Shown: positions 1 through 6,043, counted from the first letter of the stretch. The stretch is DNA of 6,043 nt from Candidatus Nomurabacteria bacterium (GCA_031262565.1 JAISHL010000027.1:1-6043); one strand, 5' to 3'. Numbers and translations: made by a program. Notes: generated from the letters alone by a model not told the origin.

Positions 1-329
1 CCAAATGTAACTTTTCCACCGCCAGGAATAGTTCCATCCTCTTGGATCGGCGCTTCATGTCCATATCCACCTTCTAGTGCTGGTAATTGATAAGGAATAT
101 CGCCAGTATTAGTTGGCGTATAGCACGCACCAATATTACTTGATCCATTACTACCACCAGCCCCTTCCCCTACATCATAATACGGGATTCCGAGATCAAA
201 AAGCCTTCGCTGAGCGTCGGACATGGCGAGAGTGATTTGACTAGACGATACGACGAGCGCGACCGTCAAAAGCAACAACGCGCCAAATCGCCCGCATTTC
301 GCAAGAGTCCCAACCACGCTCCGTTTCAT
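1..329 (-). CDS. Secreted protein of unknown function, N-terminal part only (runs off left edge)
   Basis: An open frame starts at the ATG at 329-327 and runs to the window edge without a stop: 109 codons plus two bases. The N-terminus is a textbook Sec signal peptide, with basic residues K2, R3, K11 and R14, a hydrophobic core from about F15 to V27 (GALLLLTVALVV), and a polar c-region ending T-L-A, so cleavage is likely after A35. The mature protein begins MSDAQRRLFDLGIPYYD, then a Gly/Ser-rich linker (about residues 54-67), C69, and a Gly/Pro-rich stretch. No catalytic domain is reached. From memory, Saccharibacteria encode exported proteins with a similar QRRLFD segment ahead of wall-hydrolase or other extracellular domains, so a cell-wall or surface role is a guess. 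A strong promoter directly abuts the ATG and there is no Shine-Dalgarno, which supports this start. It is divergent from the ATPase gene. Confidence 0.75.
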   Translation of the reverse strand, partial: MKRSVVGTLAKCGRFGALLLLTVALVVSSSQITLAMSDAQRRLFDLGIPYYDVGEGAGGSNGSSNIGACYTPTNTGDIPYQLPALEGGYGHEAPIQEDGTIPGGGKVTF

Positions 330-335
330 GATAAT

Positions 336-363
336 ATTCTAACACAAACAGTTTCTGGGGCAA
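336..363 (-). promoter_or_regulatory. Extended -10 promoter of the secreted-protein gene, predicted leaderless
   Basis: Read on the minus strand: TTGCCC (363-358, 4 of 6 matches to the -35 consensus), a 16-bp spacer, then TAGAAT (341-336) preceded by TG one base upstream, which is an extended -10. Exactly six bases (335-330) separate the -10 from the ATG at 329, so the usual transcription start is the A of the start codon. No ribosome binding site fits in front of it. The promoter is inferred from consensus only. Confidence 0.6.
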
Positions 364-394
364 AATATTCAGCAAAAATTTATTCGACTTTAAC

Positions 395-463
395 CACTTA
401 GTTTGAAAATTACATAGCACTTAGTAGTAAATTTACATAACTCCTACCTTGAAAATTGCATAA
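395..463 (+). repeat. Three imperfect 23-bp tandem direct repeats upstream of the ATPase gene
   Basis: Units lie at 395-417, 418-440 and 441-463, in exact 23-bp register. Unit 1 has CACTTAGT, then TTGAAAATTACATA. Unit 2 keeps CACTTAGT and TTACATA (18 of 23 identical to unit 1). Unit 3 keeps TTGAAAATT and CATA (17 of 23). The best-kept element is TTrCATA at 410, 433 and 456. The third unit overlaps the -35 region of the ATPase promoter, so the array could be a set of protein-binding sites. It could also be a decayed tandem duplication. There are no spacers, so it is not a CRISPR. Confidence 0.6.
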
Positions 464-484
464 AATTTCAGTATGTGCTACAAT
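456..484 (+). promoter_or_regulatory. Extended -10 promoter of the ATPase gene, predicted leaderless
   Basis: TTGCAT (456-461), a 17-bp spacer, then TGc-TACAAT (-10 at 479-484), followed by exactly six bases (485-490) and the ATG at 491. The -35 is weak (TTG only), but the extended -10 is good and the geometry equals that of two other genes here. A second -10-like hexamer, TAAAAT at 461-466, also stands six bases before an in-frame ATG at 473, so an upstream leaderless start is possible. It has no usable -35. Confidence 0.55.
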
Positions 485-490
485 ACCGTT

Positions 491-1642
491 ATGATTAATC
501 GAGATATTACTAGTAAGATTATGGAGCTAACAAATAAATACTCCATAGTGTCTGTATTGGGTCCACGACAGAGCGGTAAATCGACACTCCTAAAAGACAC
601 TTTTCAAGATTATAAATATGTTACATTAGAAGATATTGACGAACGAACTATGGCAAATGAAGATCCGCGGGGCTTTCTGCAGAAATATGACACAAAAATA
701 ATTATTGACGAAGCTCAATATGCGCCAGAGATTTTTTCTTATCTGCAAACCAAAACCGACCAAGATAAAATTGATGGTCAATACATTTTATCGGGATCGC
801 AGAATTTTCTACTACTAAAAAGCATATCGCAAAGTCTAGCTGGGCGCGTCGGCATCAATACACTATTGCCGTTGTCATACTCGGAAATTTCTAAAACTCG
901 TTCAACATACTCGATTTACGACATAATATATAGAGGTAGCTATCCGCGAATTTACGATAAAGATATAAATCCAACCGAGTATTACGAAGATTACTTGCGA
1001 ACCTATTTGGATCGCGACGTTAATGAGCTGCTTCATGTTCGTGAGATCGCAACTTTTAATAAGTTTTTGCAGTTATGCGCTTTGCGTGTGGGGCAAATTT
1101 TGAACGTATCATCTCTATCTAGCGATTGCGGCATTAGTATAGAAACCGCAAACTCATGGTTATCAATATTAGAGTCTAGTTACATTATTTTCAGATTACA
1201 ACCCTATTTCAAGCAAACCACCAAACGCTTGATTAAATCACCTAAATTATATTTCTATGATACGGGTCTTTTATGCTATCTGCTAAATATTACGACAGCT
1301 AAAATTGTATCTGTTAGTCATAATTACGGTAATTTATTTGAAAACTTTATCATTAGCGAGCTATCTAAAAAATATTATAATCAGAAAAGAGACCCAAAGC
1401 TTTATTTTTGGCGTGACAGCAATGGTAAAGAAGTTGATTTAATAGATGAAACTAACTATGATGTTAAAATTTATGAAATCAAATCTGGGATGACTGGCAA
1501 AGCTGATTTTTCTAATAACGTTAATGATGTGGGAGATTTGATAAATGTTAGCACAGACGATCGTTTTGTAATCTACGGCAACAATAACAAATTATCTATA
1601 AATGGAGTGAGTTACTTCGGTTGGCAAGATTATTTGAAATAA
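491..1642 (+). CDS. AAA-type ATPase with DUF4143 / PD-(D/E)XK-like C-terminal domain
   Basis: This 383-residue protein is a typical member of the ATPase family that pairs an N-terminal AAA domain with DUF4143. Visible motifs: Walker A GPRQSGKST (24-32), Walker B IIIDEAQ (70-76, D73/E74), sensor-like LSGSQN (100-105), an arginine-finger candidate in LAGR (R119), a winged-helix-like middle (about 185-255), and LFENFIISEL (282-291). The C-terminus has KEVDLI (E314, D316) and YEIKSG (E329, K331), the spacing of a PD-(D/E)XK nuclease fold. The cellular role of this family is not established; nucleic-acid or stress/defence roles are speculative. I chose ATG 491 over the in-frame ATG 473 because MINRDI matches the usual family start and the six extra codons overlap the -10. 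The gene is more A+T-rich than its neighbours and ends 2 bp from a convergent gene, which suggests lateral acquisition. Confidence 0.88.
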   Translation: MINRDITSKIMELTNKYSIVSVLGPRQSGKSTLLKDTFQDYKYVTLEDIDERTMANEDPRGFLQKYDTKIIIDEAQYAPEIFSYLQTKTDQDKIDGQYILSGSQNFLLLKSISQSLAGRVGINTLLPLSYSEISKTRSTYSIYDIIYRGSYPRIYDKDINPTEYYEDYLRTYLDRDVNELLHVREIATFNKFLQLCALRVGQILNVSSLSSDCGISIETANSWLSILESSYIIFRLQPYFKQTTKRLIKSPKLYFYDTGLLCYLLNITTAKIVSVSHNYGNLFENFIISELSKKYYNQKRDPKLYFWRDSNGKEVDLIDETNYDVKIYEIKSGMTGKADFSNNVNDVGDLINVSTDDRFVIYGNNNKLSINGVSYFGWQDYLK

Positions 1643-1644
1643 AT

Positions 1645-2691
1645 TTAATAAACTCCCCGCCGTGGCGTATGAATCAAAATTTTCGTGCTGATTTTCTCTA
1701 TGCGTTGCCATTTTTGATAATGGTTTGGCGCTAAAATCTGATCATAAGTGCCGATAAAATCCGTAACCTCACCACCAAAACTCATCTTAAACGTCGCCAG
1801 CGAATGCAAGCGGTGCGTCGGATCGTCCAGTCTGTCACTCGGAGGCGTGCCGTCAAGGTCGTATTTTTTAATGTTGCGCGAATGCAACCATTGCATAATT
1901 TTCCAGTGTAATAAATGCGAAAAATGAAACACTGTGTCGCGCCGCGAACCGCCATCTTTATAAAGCGCATAATCGCCAACAAAACAGATAAACGCGCCCG
2001 CAATCGGCAACGGATCGTCAGGCGCAAAGACAAAGAAAAATCTCCCCATATCATGTTCGCAAAAACTCCGCCAAAATTTTCGATAATAGCGTTTCGGACG
2101 AATTTTAAGGTTGGCGCGCCGAGCGGTTTCAGCGTGAAGCTGGCGCATCCAATTCACCGCCTCATCTGAAAAACCAGCATCAACCACGTGCAATCTTTCC
2201 TTTTTGCCACCACGAATCGAACGTCGCGCCCGCTGCCGAAAGCTAGCAAGTAATTTTTCCTGCTCTTGATCAAGATCTAAAATCGTCGTGCTGACCAAAT
2301 GCCCCTGAATATCGCCCGTCTTTTTTATATCATCAGGCAGATTTTTCAGCGTATTTTTCAAAATCGGTGGCTCCATTTTTACAATAACCGCATCTGTTAA
2401 AAATTTTCGGTTAATCTGACAAATTTCCAGCCACTGTTTCATATTTGCCACGCTCGGTCCGCGCGGAGCATAAATAACCCGCCCCAAACGAGGGATTTTT
2501 TTAATCAAAAACAGCGCATAAATTAGCCCGAACGACGTTTCATAAACCATAAATTCAGCTCGCCAACCGTGTCGCGATTTTACCTCGGCGAACGCGCGAG
2601 TCTGCAATGTTTCGCCGCCCGCAGGATTAGTCGCCAACAGATCATGCCATCGGGCAATTTCATCATCAGTTGCGCGCCTAAGGTTCGTCAT
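1645..2691 (-). CDS. FemAB/FemX-family aminoacyl-tRNA-dependent peptidoglycan bridge ligase
   Basis: This cytoplasmic 348-residue protein belongs to the FemABX (GNAT-fold) family, which moves an amino acid from aminoacyl-tRNA to the stem peptide of a lipid-linked peptidoglycan precursor. Family features in order: ETLQTRAFAEVKSRHGW (27-43), RVIYAPRGP (71-79), VKMEPP (104-109), a basic helix FRQRARRSIRGGKK (151-164), ALYKDGGSRR (242-251), YDLDGTPP (277-284), and FKMSFGGEVTDFIGTYD (301-317). The length fits single-subunit FemX-type enzymes without the long coiled-coil arm of staphylococcal FemA. The donor amino acid cannot be read from sequence. ATG 2691 lies 14 bp after the valS stop with only a weak GAG (2698-2696) in front, so it is probably co-transcribed with valS and translationally coupled. 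It is a paralogue of the gene at 5409. Confidence 0.88.
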   Translation of the reverse strand: MTNLRRATDDEIARWHDLLATNPAGGETLQTRAFAEVKSRHGWRAEFMVYETSFGLIYALFLIKKIPRLGRVIYAPRGPSVANMKQWLEICQINRKFLTDAVIVKMEPPILKNTLKNLPDDIKKTGDIQGHLVSTTILDLDQEQEKLLASFRQRARRSIRGGKKERLHVVDAGFSDEAVNWMRQLHAETARRANLKIRPKRYYRKFWRSFCEHDMGRFFFVFAPDDPLPIAGAFICFVGDYALYKDGGSRRDTVFHFSHLLHWKIMQWLHSRNIKKYDLDGTPPSDRLDDPTHRLHSLATFKMSFGGEVTDFIGTYDQILAPNHYQKWQRIEKISTKILIHTPRRGVY

Positions 2692-2705
2692 TTTTCTCGG
2701 TCGCC

Positions 2706-5294
2706 TTATTTCTTGATAACTTCGAGTTCATGAACCAAGCGGTCAATCAGCGCAGTTTTGCTGGCGATCTCGTTCCTTGTTTCGTTGACTAGATGCTCTG
2801 GCGCATGCTCAACATATCCCTTATTATCCAGACGAGCCTGCAATTTTTCAACTTCGCCACGAATTTCAACCAATCGCAGTTCAAGCCGCGACTGATGCTC
2901 ATAAACCATCTCTGGCGATAAATCCAACCAAGCCTTTCGATTGGCGCTGGCGATTCTCAGCCCCCTGCTCTGCTCAACTTTCTCTACAGATTTCAGTCCA
3001 GCGAGCGATTTTATCAAGTCCGCATTCTCGGCGATAATCTTGTCGTCAGTGTATAACAGATCATATTTTCCAGCTGGCAATTGCGTCGTAATCAAACGCA
3101 CTTCGCTGACAAGATTTTTAACAGATTCAAATCGTGAAACTTTTTCCGAATCAACTTCAGCCGCCTCTGACCATTGTTGTGAAATTAACAACTCTCCATC
3201 TTTATGTAATGTTGTCCAAATTGTCTCTGTTACGAACGGCGCAAACGGATGAACTATCTTCAAAATGCGATCCATAACGCACGTCAAAAACGCAGTATTC
3301 TTATAGAATTTCTCAGCCTCCATAAACCAATCCGCAACTTCATCCCAAACTATATGATAAACCGTATCAACCGCCTCTGCAAAACGATAATTTTTGATAT
3401 GCTCGCTGATCTCATTTTGCGCATCATTGAGTTTTTTATCAATCCAAACCGCCGCAATATCATCTGCAATCTCGGCTTGATCAGGGTTGTCCGCAATAAT
3501 TTTTTGCACCAAGCGCGCGATATTCCAGAGTTTGTTGCAAAAATTTCGCCCCGCAATCACGCTGGCAGTCGAAAATGCCTGATTTTGCCCAGCGGCGCGA
3601 TTCATAACGATGCCAATACGCAGTGCGTCCGAGCCAAATTCCCCGATAATATCCATCGGATTGATAACATTTCCCTTTGATTTGGACATTTTTTGACCGT
3701 GTTCGTCTAAGATCAAGCCGTGCATAAACACGTCATGAAATGGCACTTTGTCGGTCGCATATAACCCCAACATAATCATGCGCGACACCCATGGTCGCAA
3801 CAAATCCGTGCCAGTCTCCATGACAGCGTTCGGATAAAACCGCGCTAAATTATTAGCATCCTCAGCTAACTCCTTCTCACTGTTTTCATCGCTGAATAAG
3901 TCGCTAGCTGATAAATAGTCCGTCGTCACAAACGGCCACTGACCAGATGAAAACCAAGTATCAAAGGTGTCATTATCGCGACGATATGTCACGCCGTCGA
4001 TCACCAGCTCGGACTCCTCGACGCGCTCATCAAAAATCCAATCGTCAGGATCATTGACGTTTTGAAACGCTGGAATCGGAATTCCCCACGGAATCTGTCG
4101 CGAAATATTCCAGTCGCGCAGCTCGTCATAATAGCGCGCCAACTCCTTACCCTTTTGCTCAGGCACAAATTTAATTTCACCGCTCTCGATCGACTTTTTC
4201 GCCCGTTGCGCCAGAGGTTGAATATCAATAAACCACTGTTTCATCAGCATCGGCTCAATCGTCGTGTTGCATTTATAACAGCGACCAATGCGCGTTTTGT
4301 AATTCTTGTCGATTTTTATAATCAAACCCATCTCTTCCATCGCCTCAACGACCGCCTTGCGCGCCTCCATAACCGTCAAACCTGCAAAACGCCCCGCTCG
4401 CTCGTTCATGCGACCGTCTTCGTTAATCACGCGAATCGCTGGCAGATCATGTCGTTGACCAGCCTCCCAGTCGTCAAAACTATGTGCTGGCGTAATTTTC
4501 ACAACACCCGTGCCAAACTCGCGATCAACCATCTCATCAGCTATAACTTTAACCTCAAAATCGCCATTCACGCCCTGCACTGTCACAGTTTTACCAACCA
4601 AATCCTTATATCTGTCGTCATCTGGATGAACCGCCACCGCCGTGTCGCCAAATTTCGTCTCTGGTCGCGTCGTCGCCAGTTCAAAAGGTCCGTATTTGAT
4701 GTAATACAGAGGCGTCGTTTCCTCATCATAAGCCACCTCAATATCAGCGAACGAAGTCTGATGATGCGTGCAATAATTCACCAATCTTTCGCCACGATAA
4801 ATCAATCCATCATCCCAAAGTCGCTTAAATGTCGAGTAAACCGTCTTGACAACTTTCTTATCAAGTGTAAAAACTAGCGATTCCCAGTCGCAACTCGCCC
4901 CCAGAGCGCGCAACTGCAATTCCATATTACCTCTGTTCTGCGCCACAAAGTCCCAAGTCATTTTATACAATTGCTCACGTGAAAAGTCAAATCGCGACTT
5001 CCCTTCTTTTTCTAACGCCTTCTCAAAAACCACCCACGTTTCAAAGCCCGCATGATCCGCCCCTGGAATCCAAATCGTATCGCGCCCATTCATGCGATAA
5101 TATCTGGTCAAAATGTCCTCAATTGGAATCATATAACCATGTCCGACGTGTAAATTTCCGTTGGCATTTGGTGGTGGCATAACGATAGAATACGGCTCGC
5201 CCTTCCCTGTTGGTTTGAATGCGCCACTAGTTTCCCACATCGCATAGATCTCTGGCTCATATTGACTCGGTTCGTAAGTTTTAGATAATTGCAT
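2706..5294 (-). CDS. valS: Valyl-tRNA synthetase (valine-tRNA ligase)
   Basis: This cytoplasmic class Ia synthetase joins valine to tRNA(Val) using ATP. It has 862 residues from ATG 5294, a normal length. Landmarks: HIGH-type HVGH (49-52) after PPPNANGNL, editing domain with ATTRPET (207-213) and TPAH (268-271) followed by D274/D275, DTWFSS (445-450), KMSKS (535-539), GSDALR (554-559), a helical anticodon-binding domain (about 615-755), and a C-terminal coiled-coil tRNA arm (about 799-862) with NKGYVEHAPEHLV. A zinc knuckle is likely from C175, H178, C339 and C342. The usual ISRQLWWGH block reads ISRQIPWGI (397-405), a divergence discussed in the findings. The open frame extends to a TTG at 5357, but those 21 codons cover the promoter. 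ATG 5294 has a good Shine-Dalgarno, so I prefer it. It is first in an operon with the FemAB gene at 1645. Confidence 0.96.
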   Translation of the reverse strand: MQLSKTYEPSQYEPEIYAMWETSGAFKPTGKGEPYSIVMPPPNANGNLHVGHGYMIPIEDILTRYYRMNGRDTIWIPGADHAGFETWVVFEKALEKEGKSRFDFSREQLYKMTWDFVAQNRGNMELQLRALGASCDWESLVFTLDKKVVKTVYSTFKRLWDDGLIYRGERLVNYCTHHQTSFADIEVAYDEETTPLYYIKYGPFELATTRPETKFGDTAVAVHPDDDRYKDLVGKTVTVQGVNGDFEVKVIADEMVDREFGTGVVKITPAHSFDDWEAGQRHDLPAIRVINEDGRMNERAGRFAGLTVMEARKAVVEAMEEMGLIIKIDKNYKTRIGRCYKCNTTIEPMLMKQWFIDIQPLAQRAKKSIESGEIKFVPEQKGKELARYYDELRDWNISRQIPWGIPIPAFQNVNDPDDWIFDERVEESELVIDGVTYRRDNDTFDTWFSSGQWPFVTTDYLSASDLFSDENSEKELAEDANNLARFYPNAVMETGTDLLRPWVSRMIMLGLYATDKVPFHDVFMHGLILDEHGQKMSKSKGNVINPMDIIGEFGSDALRIGIVMNRAAGQNQAFSTASVIAGRNFCNKLWNIARLVQKIIADNPDQAEIADDIAAVWIDKKLNDAQNEISEHIKNYRFAEAVDTVYHIVWDEVADWFMEAEKFYKNTAFLTCVMDRILKIVHPFAPFVTETIWTTLHKDGELLISQQWSEAAEVDSEKVSRFESVKNLVSEVRLITTQLPAGKYDLLYTDDKIIAENADLIKSLAGLKSVEKVEQSRGLRIASANRKAWLDLSPEMVYEHQSRLELRLVEIRGEVEKLQARLDNKGYVEHAPEHLVNETRNEIASKTALIDRLVHELEVIKK

Positions 5295-5299
5295 TTTAG

Positions 5300-5305
5300 C
5301 CCCTT
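5300..5305 (-). promoter_or_regulatory. Shine-Dalgarno of valS, fixes start at 5294
   Basis: The minus strand reads AAGGGG at 5305-5300, five bases before the ATG at 5294. It can pair with the 16S tail along its full length with one G-U wobble. It is the only good ribosome binding site seen in the window and argues against the upstream TTG start at 5357. Confidence 0.7.
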
Positions 5306-5318
5306 GACATTTCTTAAA

Positions 5319-5346
5319 ATTATATTTCACGTGAAAATATTGGCAT
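5319..5346 (-). promoter_or_regulatory. valS promoter
   Basis: The minus strand carries a perfect -10, TATAAT (5324-5319). Sixteen bases upstream is ATGCCA (5346-5341), 4 of 6 to the -35 consensus. Transcription would start near 5312 and give a leader of about 18 bases containing the Shine-Dalgarno. A better -35 match, TTGACA (5357-5352), lies too far from the -10 (27 bp) to pair with it. There is no room for a T-box riboswitch. Confidence 0.6.
5325..5336. promoter_or_regulatory. Perfect 12-bp palindrome in the valS promoter spacer, candidate operator
   Basis: TTTCACGTGAAA is perfectly self-complementary and sits directly upstream of the valS -10, between the -35 and -10 elements. A dimeric regulator bound there would block RNA polymerase. 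A 12-bp palindrome somewhere in 6 kb is expected about once by chance, so position rather than rarity is the argument. The 11-base string TCACGTGAAAA recurs inside valS at 4975-4985. Confidence 0.4.
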
Positions 5347-5373
5347 GGATTTGTCAACTTTACACATTTCTGG

Positions 5374-5402
5374 TAAACATTTTAACATAAAAGTGCTAAA
5401 AT
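5374..5402 (+). promoter_or_regulatory. Extended -10 promoter of the second FemAB gene, predicted leaderless
   Basis: TAAACA (5374-5379, 4 of 6 to the -35 consensus), a 17-bp spacer, then TGc-TAAAAT (-10 at 5397-5402), six bases (5403-5408) and the ATG at 5409. Transcription should begin at the A of the ATG. No Shine-Dalgarno is present. The promoter is divergent from that of valS. Confidence 0.65.
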
Positions 5403-5408
5403 AGCTTT

Positions 5409-6043
5409 ATGTATAAGATTATTGACAAACAGACAGAATGGGACAGATTTGTAGTGGAGCAGGGCGGTCATCCGTTGCAACTTTGGGCTTGGGGAGAGGT
5501 AAAATCGGCGCATGGACCGTGGTCGCCAGTGCGAATTTTATTTCAAAATGGTGACGAGATTGTCGGCGGAGCGCAAGTTTTACAGAGAAAAATGCCGAAA
5601 CCGTTTGGAAAAATGTTATATGTGCCACGCGGTGGATTCGGCAGTCCAAAACAGCGGTCGGAGTTATTAAAAGAACTTGGCGCGTGGGCAAAAGAGCAGG
5701 GCGGAGTGGAATTGAAAATCGAGCCAGACTGGACTTTGGCGGGCAAATTGCCAGAGATGAAAGGCTGGAGAAAGTCAAAAAATCGCATTTTACTGGCGCG
5801 AACATTGCGACTGGATTTGACAAAAACCGAGGACGAATTATTGGCGGACATGAGCAAAAAAACGCGTCAATATATCCGTAAAAGCGAAAAAGACGGCGTG
5901 CAAATTCAACGAATCAGCGACAAAAAAGATCTGTTAACTGCGCTGAAAATTTATAAGGAAACAGCAGAGCGCGACGGTTTTTCGCTACATGGCGACTCGT
6001 ATTATCTTGATATTGCAATATTTGGTGGCGATTTTATCCAGAT
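5409..6043 (+). CDS. FemAB/FemX-family peptidoglycan bridge ligase, N-terminal part (runs off right edge)
   Basis: 211 codons plus two bases are visible, about 60% of a FemX-type protein, with no stop before the edge. It shows the same landmarks as the gene at 1645: PLQLWAWGEVKSAHG (22-36), KMLYVPRGGFG (68-78), LKIEPD (102-107), and a basic helix MSKKTRQYIRKSEKDGV (148-164) after LRLDLTKTEDELLADM. It should likewise transfer an amino acid from aminoacyl-tRNA to a peptidoglycan precursor at the cytoplasmic face of the membrane. The aligned blocks differ enough from the first copy to make these old paralogues, not a recent duplication, so they may add different residues of the bridge. The substrate-binding C-terminal half is outside the window. 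The start is fixed by the abutting promoter. Confidence 0.88.
   Translation, partial: MYKIIDKQTEWDRFVVEQGGHPLQLWAWGEVKSAHGPWSPVRILFQNGDEIVGGAQVLQRKMPKPFGKMLYVPRGGFGSPKQRSELLKELGAWAKEQGGVELKIEPDWTLAGKLPEMKGWRKSKNRILLARTLRLDLTKTEDELLADMSKKTRQYIRKSEKDGVQIQRISDKKDLLTALKIYKETAERDGFSLHGDSYYLDIAIFGGDFIQ

Noticed and set aside
395..463. Short CRISPR array
   Set aside because: The 23-bp units are directly abutting and imperfect, with no spacers between them and no cas genes nearby.
1643..1680. Possible bidirectional terminator between the convergent ATPase and FemAB genes
   Set aside because: Only a 4-bp CGCC/GGCG stem with a two-base loop (1658-1667) is present, inside the FemAB coding region and without a proper T run on either strand.
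4062..4877. 271-codon open frame on the plus strand, antisense to valS
   Set aside because: It lies wholly opposite a well-supported gene, has no promoter or ribosome site that I can see, and its His/Arg/Asn-rich product looks like a reading-frame shadow. The same holds for the shorter frames at 2941-3252 and 3249-3680.
5295..5357. N-terminal extension of valS from a TTG at 5357
   Set aside because: The 21 extra codons run through the -10, the palindrome and the Shine-Dalgarno of the ATG at 5294, and the residues do not resemble a ValRS N-terminus.
5295..5408. T-box riboswitch ahead of valS
   Set aside because: The predicted leader is about 18 bases, and the whole divergent region is only 114 bp and shows no T-box sequence or terminator hairpin.
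5419..5857. Minus-strand open frames opposite the second FemAB gene
   Set aside because: The plus frame has clear FemAB motifs, and the minus products show no recognisable features.

Overview
The window looks like chromosomal DNA from a small-genome bacterium, most likely a Candidatus Saccharibacteria (TM7) or related CPR/Patescibacteria member. This is an inference. It rests on the paired FemAB-type aminoacyl-tRNA-dependent ligases around a divergent valS, on a secreted protein whose mature N-terminus (SDAQRRLFD) resembles ones I associate with Saccharibacteria, on compact gene packing, and on promoters abutting start codons. All visible stops are TAA, and nothing suggests UGA recoding. No rRNA, tRNA, IS element, CRISPR array or complete prophage gene is visible.

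Layout. Bases 1-329 (minus) hold the 5' end of a gene for a secreted protein; the rest lies off the left edge. Bases 330-490 are a divergent intergenic region with two promoters and three imperfect 23-bp tandem repeats. Bases 491-1642 (plus) encode an AAA-type ATPase with a DUF4143/PD-(D/E)XK-like C-terminus, clearly more A+T-rich than its neighbours. It converges, with a 2-bp gap, on a minus-strand pair: valS (2706-5294) followed after 14 bp by a FemAB/FemX-family gene (1645-2691). Bases 5295-5408 are a second divergent intergenic region. It carries the valS promoter, with a perfect 12-bp palindrome, and the promoter of a second FemAB/FemX-family gene (5409 to the right edge, incomplete).

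How the genes relate. ValRS charges tRNA(Val). FemABX ligases take amino acids from aminoacyl-tRNA to build peptidoglycan side-chain bridges. The secreted protein would act at or outside the membrane, and the ATPase looks like an independent, probably transferred gene. The window therefore mostly joins translation to cell-wall construction, with both wall ligases next to an aminoacyl-tRNA synthetase.

The most striking non-coding signal is that three genes (the secreted protein, the ATPase and the second FemAB) share one start architecture: TGnTAnAAT, exactly six bases, then ATG. That places the predicted transcription start on the A of the start codon, so these mRNAs should be leaderless. valS alone has a short leader with a good Shine-Dalgarno. 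Using these signals I moved two starts inward from the longest open frame: the ATPase to 491 and valS to 5294.
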